DNA of 5,856 nt, taken from assembly GCA_934871445.1 (NCBI GenBank), contig CAKXBD010000031.1:10855-16710 (forward strand), in the 5' to 3' direction. Every line of letters begins with the position of its first letter. Position 1 is the stretch's first letter. Origin of the DNA: an uncultured bacterium. Lineage in GTDB: Bacteria; Bacillota; Clostridia; Christensenellales; Borkfalkiaceae. The position numbers and the translations under genes were made by a program. The notes under the pieces are model-generated. The model ran no database searches and was not told the DNA's origin. It saw only the letters and a list, made by a program, of their open reading frames with translations. This document shows, in pieces, positions 1-5,856 of this stretch.

Positions 1-5
1 AAACA

Positions 6-34
6 TTTACTATTCTTGAATTAAGTTGTATGAT
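6..34 (+). promoter_or_regulatory. candidate sigma-A-type promoter for gene 1
   Basis: A TTTACT hexamer (6-11, four of six matches to TTGACA) is separated by 17 bases from TATGAT (29-34, five of six matches to TATAAT). Transcription would begin near base 41, leaving a leader of only about 20 nt that is almost entirely ribosome-binding site. The spacing is ideal, but the -35 match is weak and A/T-rich DNA produces such matches by chance. All three frames of bases 1-59 contain stops (22-24, 17-19, 48-50), so the tail of an upstream gene could also end here and gene 1 could be an internal operon gene. Confidence 0.33.
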
Positions 35-59
35 ATGGGGGAAGAGGTAAGGAAACGAT

Positions 60-2051
60 ATGTTGAAATTTGAAAAAATTGTTATTCCTACGTCCGATTT
101 GGGGGAGGAAAATCCCCTTGCGGATATCAAGAATATCAATTATATTCATGCCGGATATAAATTGAGCCCTGAGGCCGAGCATTACCGCCCTGCACATTTG
201 GGAGAAGGAATGATTTCCACGATGCTTCCCTACTTACAACAGGACGGCTACGGCCGAGCACTTTATCTCAAAAGCTATATGGCCGCGATTCTCGAAAACG
301 AAAATCTGAAAGCCATTTTTCTGCCCGAACTCGGCGGCCGTTTATGGTCGTTGTACGATAAAGTTGCGAAACGTGAGCTGTTATATAAAAACGAGACGAT
401 TCATTTCGGAAATTTATCTCTCCGCAATGCATGGTTTTGCGGCGGAGTGGAATGGAATGTTTCCATAAAAGGACATAATCCGTTAACTTGTTCCCCCGTA
501 TTTGCCGCCGTATTGGAAAAAGACGGGGAAAGCGGATTGCGGTTGTATGAATTTGAAAGAAAACGGGAAATTGTTTATTCGCTGGACGTTTGGCTTCCGA
601 ATGGGGCAGAGTTCCTTCTCGTTCATACGAGGATAGAAAATACTGACGTAAAAGAAAAATATACCTATTGGTGGTCGAATATTGCCGTTCCGCAAACGGA
701 AGGCTTGCGGATTGCCGTTCCCTCGGAAACGGCCTATGTCAGTACATATAGACAGGACGGCTATTTTTTGGATTTCTGTAAGATGCCCCGTTATCAGGGA
801 ACGGATATAACGATTCCCGAAAAATCATCGCAATCCTATGACTTTTTTTACCGGACGGAGGAGCGACAGAAGTATATAGCGGCGATCAATCCGGACGGAT
901 ATGGTTTGTTGGAGACCTCCACGGACGAACTTCAAGGCAGGAAACTTTTCGTTTGGGGACAAGGCAACGGCGGTAAAAATTGGAACGAATTTTTGACGAA
1001 GAAAGGAGATGCCTACGTAGAGATACAAGCGGGACTTGCGGAAACTCAGCTGGAACATTTAATTATTCCGCCTTTCTGTACATGGGAATGGACGGAAGCG
1101 TTTTCTTCCGTTCAGCTGGAACGGCTTCCCGAATCCTATAAAGATTTTTGCGGGAAAACGGAAGAGGAAATCCGAAAAAAATATCCTCGGGGAATCTCCG
1201 CCGAATTGAAAAGGGCTTATTCCCGCTATAAAGACGCAAAGTTTGTCCGCGTTGTGTGCAACGGTTCGGGATGGGGCGCGTTAAAAGAGCTGGAACGCAG
1301 TCGGGCAAAACAATCTCCGTTGAGCCGTTTTTGTATATTTCCTTCGGAAACGCTTTCCGAAAAACAGACACCGTTTATCAGCCTTTTAGAAAACGGGGTT
1401 TTCCCCGAAGTTTCTCCCGATTGTCCGCCGAAAGCGTATTGCGTGACCGAGGCTATTAGAAACACAATGAGACTTTCGGTAAATATCGCGCCGAATTGGA
1501 CGGCTCTGTATCATTTCGGCGTCATGCTATATGCGGCGGGGGAGACGGAGTCGGCGAGAAACGCTTGGGAAGAGTCGTTAAAACTTCGGGAAAATGCTTG
1601 GGCGTATCGGAATCTTGCCATGCTGTATCGAAACGAATACGGGGACAAAAAACGGGGCGCGGAATTGATGAATAAAGCAGTCTCTCTGAAAAGAGATTGT
1701 AAAGCGCTTTGGATCGATTTCGCCGAGACCCTGCTCGGAGCGGGAGAATATTCCAAATGGTTGGAACGGGAGCAAAAAATTCCGAAAGGTATTTCCGCAA
1801 ACAGCAGATTGCAAATGTATAAAGCCATGTGTTTGCTTCGCCTGAATGAGCCGGAGAAAGCTGCGGAAATTATCGATGACAAATTTATATTAGAGGATGT
1901 CAAGGAAGGCGAGTTTTCCATTTCGGCGCTTTGGAATGAAATATACGGCGCTATAATCGCGAAAAAATACAGATTGGCGGATAAAACCGAGATCCTTCTG
2001 GCTATGGAAAAGGAATATCCTTTGAGAAATTTGGATTTCAGAATGCATTGA
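60..2051 (+). CDS. DUF5107 domain protein with C-terminal TPR-like repeats
   Basis: The 663-residue protein has no signal peptide or membrane segment, so it is probably cytoplasmic. Residues about 43-350 match the DUF5107 pattern: LPELGGRLW at 88-96, NAWFCGGVEWN at 123-133 followed by GH at 138-139, YWWSN at 203-207, a WGxGxGGxNW stretch at 299-308, EIQAGLAETQ at 321-330, and WEWTEAF near 342-348. DUF5107 is associated with a galactose-mutarotase-like beta-sandwich fold, and its biochemical role is not settled as far as I know. A linker carries GSGWGAL (402-408), typical of the longer members. From about residue 478 there are alpha-helical, TPR-like units (roughly 478-511, 512-546, weaker ones to about 610), then EGEFSISALW (616-625), another motif I associate with this family. 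The ATG at 60 is supported by a purine-rich AGAGGT at 43-48. It lies 17 nt before the hydrolase-like gene and is probably cotranscribed with it. Family assignment is firm; a carbohydrate-binding or epimerase/mutarotase-like role is inference from the fold and neighbours. Confidence 0.88.
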   Translation: MLKFEKIVIPTSDLGEENPLADIKNINYIHAGYKLSPEAEHYRPAHLGEGMISTMLPYLQQDGYGRALYLKSYMAAILENENLKAIFLPELGGRLWSLYDKVAKRELLYKNETIHFGNLSLRNAWFCGGVEWNVSIKGHNPLTCSPVFAAVLEKDGESGLRLYEFERKREIVYSLDVWLPNGAEFLLVHTRIENTDVKEKYTYWWSNIAVPQTEGLRIAVPSETAYVSTYRQDGYFLDFCKMPRYQGTDITIPEKSSQSYDFFYRTEERQKYIAAINPDGYGLLETSTDELQGRKLFVWGQGNGGKNWNEFLTKKGDAYVEIQAGLAETQLEHLIIPPFCTWEWTEAFSSVQLERLPESYKDFCGKTEEEIRKKYPRGISAELKRAYSRYKDAKFVRVVCNGSGWGALKELERSRAKQSPLSRFCIFPSETLSEKQTPFISLLENGVFPEVSPDCPPKAYCVTEAIRNTMRLSVNIAPNWTALYHFGVMLYAAGETESARNAWEESLKLRENAWAYRNLAMLYRNEYGDKKRGAELMNKAVSLKRDCKALWIDFAETLLGAGEYSKWLEREQKIPKGISANSRLQMYKAMCLLRLNEPEKAAEIIDDKFILEDVKEGEFSISALWNEIYGAIIAKKYRLADKTEILLAMEKEYPLRNLDFRMH

Positions 2052-2054
2052 AAC

Positions 2055-2065
2055 GGGGAAGAGAG
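2055..2065 (+). promoter_or_regulatory. ribosome-binding site deciding the start of gene 2
   Basis: GGGGAAGAGAG lies 3-13 nt upstream of the ATG at 2069 and resembles the purine tract before gene 1. An alternative in-frame TTG at 2048 overlaps the stop codon of gene 1, but the bases before it (GGATTTCAGAATGCA) carry no recognisable Shine-Dalgarno sequence. This favours the ATG at 2069. Confidence 0.6.
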
Positions 2066-2068
2066 ATT

Positions 2069-4072
2069 ATGAACGGTCAAAAAATCATACGGGACGGAAA
2101 AAGTTTTGCGGCGATTTGCCAAACATCGGAATATAAATTAGAAAATTCCTTACTTTTTAATTCGATAAAAGCGAACGGCGAGGAGCTATTGGCTTCTCCC
2201 GTCCGCATATACGGCGAAGAAAACGGCGGGGTATTGGATTTCGGAACAGCGGAATGTTTTGCGGTGGAAAGAGATAACGAAACGAACCTCTGCTGTGCCG
2301 CCGAGTGCGGTAATTACATAATTGACACATCGATTTGTGTCGAAAATGACGGCTGTTGTCAAATTGATTTGAAATTACTGCCGAGGGGAAAACGAGTAAC
2401 CGAAGTTTTTGGCGTGGAAAAATATAGAAACGACGATTTGAACTTAAATAAACTCGTTTTGGAAATTCCCCTGAAAACGGAAATGGCGACGCACTATCAT
2501 TATTGGCCTCAGGAAACGGATTTTTCTCAACCCGTATGCGGGAGCGATCGATTCGACAAAGATTTATCCCTGCCTTTTAAGCCGTTGCTGTGGGTGGGAA
2601 CGACGGAAAGAGGGCTTTGCTTTTTTTCCGATAGCGACGAAAATTGGCAGCCCGAACCAAAGAGGGCGATAGAACTTTTGCGGCGTGAGGACTGTGTGCT
2701 GCTCCGATTGAATTTCCTCAATGAAAAGCCTCACGGCTGGGTTCGCCGCGCCGACGAAAATGGAGAGGAATTTTTGCCCGCCTACGGATATATGCCCGTG
2801 ACGTTCCGATTCGGCTTTCAGGCGACGCCCGTAAAAATATTTCCGAAAAACCCTTACGAAAATAAAAGCCTGCATATTGACTGTTTCAAAAAGATTCCGG
2901 GAAATTATCGAGATTACCTGTTTTCGGAGCCGAAAGACGGAAAGGATAAAAACTATTTTGACCGAATGAAGCGACTCGGAGTGACCTGCCTTTATCTTCA
3001 TGAAAAATGGCACAGAATTCAAAACAGCGGCTACTATTCGGACGACGAGGAAAAACAAACCGACGAAATCGTTTTTGAATGTAAAAAACGCGGAATAAAG
3101 GTAATTCCCTATTTCGGTTACGAAGTATCGACGCTTTCTCCCGATTGGAGCGTCGCCGCGCACGATTTGAGAAAAACGGAGGGCATGTACGAAAACGGCG
3201 GCGGGTGGTATCGCAATCCTCCTCAGCGGGATTATATCATGTGCTTCAACAGCCCTCAGGCGGATCGGATGGCGGACGACATCGCAAAAGTCGTCGAACG
3301 TTTCGGCTTTGACGGAGCTTACTTGGACAGCGCGCTTTTTCCCGTACCTTGTTTGAATGAGGGGCATGGCTGCGGTTACGAAAAAGACGGAAAGAGACAC
3401 GTCACCTATCCCGTGACCGCGATTCGCCGATTTATGAAAAAACTTCGGGAAATACTTCCGGCGGGCGCTTTAATAAATGTGCATCTGAGCAACTGTTGCA
3501 TGGTGCCTGCGATGAGCTTCTGCGACGGAATTTGGGACGGGGAGTTTATTCAGACGCAGCTCAATCGCGAGGGCATAGAACGGCTTTCCGAAGGATTGAT
3601 GCAGGCGGAGTATACGGGACGGAATTTCGGTATTCCGTATGAATTTGTCGCCTATTCCCTGCCGAATTGGAGCTTTGAAAACGCGCTTTGCCTCGCGGTG
3701 CCTCACGGAATTTTGCCTCGTCCAAACGACGCGGATGACGCTCTTTCCGTTATTGCACCCTATTGGGAGGCGTATGGACATTTTCCGACGGCGCAATCGG
3801 CTTGGTGCCCGTATTGGAATAACGGCTTGCCGATTTTTTCAAAAAACGATACGGTTAAATGTAGCTATTATGAATATAAATCGTACTCGAAGAAGCGCGA
3901 AAGGTTGCTTTTGTTCGGAAACCTTTCAAAAAAACCGAATAAAGCGATTGTATCGGGAAAAATTTCTTATGCAAAGTGCCTTATAGGCGGTACGTTCGCA
4001 CAGACTGAGGGAGGATTGGAAATCCAATTGGAGGGGTACGGAGCGGCTGTCATTTACGCCGTTTTTGAATAA
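2069..4072 (+). CDS. putative cytoplasmic glycoside hydrolase (DUF6067/GH123-like)
   Basis: The 667-residue protein has no signal peptide. Residues 1 to about 250 look beta-rich and end in FGFQATPVK (248-256). Within this part, WVGTTERGLCFFSDSDENW (175-193) is a hallmark I associate with DUF6067 and GH123-type proteins, whose characterised GH123 members are beta-N-acetylgalactosaminidases. Residues about 295-580 look like a TIM barrel: LHEKWH (310-315), KVIPYFGY (344-351), GFDGAYLDSA (413-422), VHLSN (471-475) and DGIWDGEFI (486-494). Candidate catalytic or binding acids are D415, D420, D490 and E492, with H311 and H472 nearby. A short C-terminal beta-like domain follows (about 590-667). The start is the ATG at 2069, 17 nt after gene 1; a TTG start at 2048 would add seven residues. 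Gene 1 and the following solute-binding protein suggest an intracellular substrate that was imported. Hydrolase-like fold is fairly secure by motif; the exact GH family, activity and sugar are not. DUF6259-like or other clan GH families are alternatives. Confidence 0.72.
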   Translation: MNGQKIIRDGKSFAAICQTSEYKLENSLLFNSIKANGEELLASPVRIYGEENGGVLDFGTAECFAVERDNETNLCCAAECGNYIIDTSICVENDGCCQIDLKLLPRGKRVTEVFGVEKYRNDDLNLNKLVLEIPLKTEMATHYHYWPQETDFSQPVCGSDRFDKDLSLPFKPLLWVGTTERGLCFFSDSDENWQPEPKRAIELLRREDCVLLRLNFLNEKPHGWVRRADENGEEFLPAYGYMPVTFRFGFQATPVKIFPKNPYENKSLHIDCFKKIPGNYRDYLFSEPKDGKDKNYFDRMKRLGVTCLYLHEKWHRIQNSGYYSDDEEKQTDEIVFECKKRGIKVIPYFGYEVSTLSPDWSVAAHDLRKTEGMYENGGGWYRNPPQRDYIMCFNSPQADRMADDIAKVVERFGFDGAYLDSALFPVPCLNEGHGCGYEKDGKRHVTYPVTAIRRFMKKLREILPAGALINVHLSNCCMVPAMSFCDGIWDGEFIQTQLNREGIERLSEGLMQAEYTGRNFGIPYEFVAYSLPNWSFENALCLAVPHGILPRPNDADDALSVIAPYWEAYGHFPTAQSAWCPYWNNGLPIFSKNDTVKCSYYEYKSYSKKRERLLLFGNLSKKPNKAIVSGKISYAKCLIGGTFAQTEGGLEIQLEGYGAAVIYAVFE

Positions 4073-4082
4073 AAGGAACACG

Positions 4083-4100
4083 AAAAAGGCATGCCTTTTT
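4083..4100 (+). terminator. perfect 18-bp palindrome, possible weak terminator after gene 2
   Basis: AAAAAGGCATGCCTTTTT is perfectly self-complementary, starting 11 nt after the gene 2 stop. As RNA it could form a seven-pair stem (AAAAAGG/CCUUUUU) with a CAUG loop, preceded by an A-tract and followed by UUUUUGUUUG. This resembles a short, bidirectional Rho-independent terminator. Only two G-C pairs support it, so termination would be weak and readthrough into gene 3 is likely. It could instead be a protein-binding site. Confidence 0.35.
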
Positions 4101-4128
4101 GTTTGTCGCTGAAACCGACAAACAAAAA
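4096..4128 (+). repeat. 13-bp inverted repeat (stem-loop) in the gene 2 to gene 3 gap
   Basis: TTTTTGTTTGTCG (4096-4108) and CGACAAACAAAAA (4116-4128) are exact reverse complements around the 7-nt loop CTGAAAC. The hairpin is followed by A residues rather than T residues on the + strand, and the same holds on the - strand, so it is not a canonical intrinsic terminator in either direction. It shares the T-run 4096-4100 with the preceding palindrome, so the two structures cannot both form fully. A role in mRNA processing or in stabilising the downstream lipoprotein transcript is possible inference. Confidence 0.6.
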
Positions 4129-4156
4129 AACTTTATCGGATAAGGAAACAAAAAAA
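4120..4156 (+). repeat. direct repeat AAACAAAAAAA flanking a quasi-palindrome
   Basis: AAACAAAAAAA occurs at 4120-4130 and again at 4146-4156. The 15 bases between them, CTTTATCGGATAAGG (4131-4145), contain the inverted repeat TTATC-G-GATAA (4133-4143). This could be an operator-like site, but both elements are low complexity and no known regulator motif is recognised. Confidence 0.35.
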
Positions 4157-4217
4157 TTACGAATCGTCCGTTTTTTCGACGCGAAAAGGAAGACGGCGTT
4201 TCGCAAAAAATAAAATC

Positions 4218-4223
4218 AGGAGG
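4218..4223 (+). promoter_or_regulatory. strong Shine-Dalgarno of the lipoprotein gene
   Basis: AGGAGG sits six bases before the ATG at 4230. It is the best ribosome-binding site in the window, consistent with the high expression expected for a solute-binding protein. It also confirms an open frame that runs off the right edge. Confidence 0.85.
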
Positions 4224-4229
4224 AATACC

Positions 4230-5856
4230 ATGAAAAAAACAAGTTTGGCATTGGCGGCTCTGTTGACGTCGATGGCGGTATGCGGAGCAGCCGCAGGCTG
4301 TTCGCCCCGAAAGGAGCAGGAACAAATCAATACCGACAAGACGCAGCTTTATGTCGGAACGTTTGACGGCGGCTTCGGAGACGATTGGCTGTACGGGGTA
4401 AAAGCGCGGTTTGAAGAAAAGTATAAAGACGTATCGTTCGAGGAGGGGAAGAAGGGCGTTCAGGTTTACATAACGGCCGAGGCGAATTACAGAGCGGATA
4501 AATATATCGATTTATTTGCCACGTCGCGGGAAGAAATCATGTTTACCGAATCGTTCGATTATGACGAATATAAAAAGAGGGGGCTCATATTGGATATTTC
4601 CGAAGCCGTAAAGAAACCTCTCAATTACGACTTTATTACGGAAACGACAGCTGACGGAGAAGAGACCGTAACGCTCGAATCCAAACTGAACGAGGACTAT
4701 AAGAAGTTTTACGGCGAGGGCGGGGAATATTACGCCATTCCCTTTTATCGGGCGAATTACGGTATTTCGTACGATGTAGATATGTTTGAGGAAGAAAATT
4801 TCTATTTTGCGGCGGAGGGCTACGGCGATTCGGAAGGCTTTGTGCGCGGTCCCGATGACCCGCGTTCCCCCGGTCCGGACGGCGATCCCGACACGGCGTA
4901 CGACAATGGATTGCCCGCGACGTTTGATGATTTTTTCAAGCTGTGCGACAAAATGGTACGCAGCGGAATTACGCCGTTTATCTGGTCGGGAAGCGTTCAC
5001 GAATACCTGCTTTCCTTCCTTGAAAATATGCAGGTGAATTTGGACGGAGCGACGCAGTCAAAAATTTTCCGCGATTTTGAAGGGCATGCGGATAAATTGG
5101 TAAAGAGCATTAACGCGGACGGGAGCTTGGAACTGTACGAAGAAGATTTGGTGCCTGAAACCGTGTATAAGCTGTTGACGAGTTCTGCGGGAAGATATTA
5201 TGCACTTAACTTTTTACACGATATTATTGCAAATAAAAACTATTATGACGAATCGCGCTGTTTTTCGACTGCCTATGATCATTTGAGCGCGCAGAGAACC
5301 TTCCTGCTCAGTAAATTTGAAGGTTCTATCAAGGATACGGCGATGATTATCGACGGAAGCTGGTGGGAAAACGAAGCAAATCCTACATTCGAGGAAATGG
5401 AGGAGATGTACGGGGCTCCTGCGGCGAAGGAAAACAGAAGATTTGCGATGATGCCGCTGCCGAAGGCGACGGAGGAGCAGGTGGGGGAACCCTATACTAT
5501 ACAAGAGCAAAGCGCAGCGTGTTTTGTAAATGCGAATATAGCCGAATTTAAGATCCCGCTTGCGTTGGAATTTCTTCAATTCTGCCATACGCAGGAATCC
5601 TTGGTGGAGTTTTCTCAGATAACGAATTCCATGAAACCGTATACGTACACGATGACGGACGAAGAAAAGTCAAAGATGTCCAATTATGGACAATCTCTGT
5701 ATGATATTGCGCAACATGCCGTATTCGTTCCCGACTTCTCCGCTTCTCCCAATTATAAGCGCACGGGAATTTCCATGGGCAAATATTGGACGGCGCAGTT
5801 TGTGGACGGTTCGACGCAGGGGTATCCGTCGAGAGCGTTTTACGGCAATCCCAAGC
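4230..5856 (+). CDS. ABC transporter solute-binding lipoprotein (sugar type), 3' end cut off
   Basis: The frame stays open to the window edge and gives at least 542 residues, with no stop seen. The N-terminus is a lipoprotein signal peptide: MKKTS, a hydrophobic Ala/Leu stretch (6-22), and the lipobox AAGC with the lipidated cysteine at C24. The mature protein should be anchored on the outer face of the membrane. The body resembles family 1 extracellular solute-binding proteins of CUT1-type carbohydrate transporters: LYVGTFDGGFGDDW near 40-53, YAIPFYRANYGISYDVDMF (168-186), GLPATFDDFFKLCDKM from 227, TPFIW (248-252) and MIIDGSWWENE (372-382). An acidic loop with D217, D219, D221 and D225 looks like a calcium-binding turn. 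The protein is longer than the roughly 400-450 residues of a classical maltose-binding protein, as seen in the larger Clostridia-type members. Permease genes would be expected downstream, outside the window. The sugar bound cannot be predicted; an oligosaccharide handled by gene 2 is inference from position. Confidence 0.87.
   Translation, partial: MKKTSLALAALLTSMAVCGAAAGCSPRKEQEQINTDKTQLYVGTFDGGFGDDWLYGVKARFEEKYKDVSFEEGKKGVQVYITAEANYRADKYIDLFATSREEIMFTESFDYDEYKKRGLILDISEAVKKPLNYDFITETTADGEETVTLESKLNEDYKKFYGEGGEYYAIPFYRANYGISYDVDMFEEENFYFAAEGYGDSEGFVRGPDDPRSPGPDGDPDTAYDNGLPATFDDFFKLCDKMVRSGITPFIWSGSVHEYLLSFLENMQVNLDGATQSKIFRDFEGHADKLVKSINADGSLELYEEDLVPETVYKLLTSSAGRYYALNFLHDIIANKNYYDESRCFSTAYDHLSAQRTFLLSKFEGSIKDTAMIIDGSWWENEANPTFEEMEEMYGAPAAKENRRFAMMPLPKATEEQVGEPYTIQEQSAACFVNANIAEFKIPLALEFLQFCHTQESLVEFSQITNSMKPYTYTMTDEEKSKMSNYGQSLYDIAQHAVFVPDFSASPNYKRTGISMGKYWTAQFVDGSTQGYPSRAFYGNPK

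Noticed and set aside
1511..2122. 203-codon open frame on the - strand
   Set aside because: It covers the TPR-like end of gene 1 and the start of gene 2. Its composition (rich in Ser, Phe, Arg) is that of a shadow frame, with no recognisable domain.
2564..3400. 278-codon open frame on the - strand
   Set aside because: It lies entirely inside gene 2, has no clear ribosome-binding site, and its translation shows no family motif. The + strand frame carries coherent conserved motifs across the same bases.
3639..3986. 115-codon open frame on the + strand in another frame
   Set aside because: It is nested inside gene 2, with no motif and no independent ribosome-binding site.
4181..4204. GCGAAA...TTTCGC inverted repeat followed by an A-run
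   Set aside because: The stem is only six pairs around a 12-nt loop and is followed by A rather than T residues, so it is neither a good terminator nor clearly beyond chance.
4211..4216. TAAAAT as a -10 box for gene 3
   Set aside because: No acceptable -35 hexamer lies 16-18 bases upstream (GGAAGA at 17), and transcription would start inside the Shine-Dalgarno sequence.
4073..4229. Possible riboswitch or small RNA in the 157-nt gap
   Set aside because: No known riboswitch core, T-box sequence or tRNA-like fold was recognised; only the A-rich repeats and hairpins listed above are supported.
4512..5000. 162-codon open frame on the - strand
   Set aside because: It is antisense to the lipoprotein gene, whose frame has a signal peptide, lipobox and solute-binding motifs over the same bases.

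Overview
The window looks like a piece of a carbohydrate-uptake and processing locus from a Bacillota genome, most likely a Clostridia-type anaerobe. The evidence is a purine-rich Shine-Dalgarno sequence before each gene (a canonical AGGAGG before the third), a lipobox-type solute-binding lipoprotein, A/T-rich intergenic DNA with moderately GC-rich coding DNA (by eye, not counted), and protein families common in that group. I cannot name a genus. No RNA genes, CRISPR arrays, insertion sequences or transposases were seen.

Layout: bases 1-59 are a short leader with a plausible sigma-A-type promoter. Three genes follow on the + strand. (1) 60-2051 encodes a 663-residue DUF5107-type protein with C-terminal tetratricopeptide-like repeats. 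(2) 2069-4072 encodes a 667-residue putative cytoplasmic glycoside hydrolase with an N-terminal beta-rich domain, a TIM-barrel-like centre and a small C-terminal domain, resembling the DUF6067/GH123-like group. (3) 4230 to the window end encodes the N-terminal 542 residues of an extracellular solute-binding lipoprotein of a sugar-type ABC transporter, cut by the window edge. Genes 1 and 2 are 17 nt apart and are almost certainly cotranscribed. Gene 3 follows a 157-nt gap rich in A-runs and inverted repeats, which may hold a weak terminator or a processing/stabilising hairpin.

How they may work together (inference): the lipoprotein captures an oligosaccharide outside the cell, permeases presumably encoded beyond the right edge import it, and the two proteins without signal peptides act on it or sense it in the cytoplasm. 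Neither the substrate nor the role of the DUF5107 protein can be read from the sequence. The most interesting points are the pairing of two poorly characterised families, the unassigned active site of the hydrolase-like protein, and the structured intergenic region before the lipoprotein gene.
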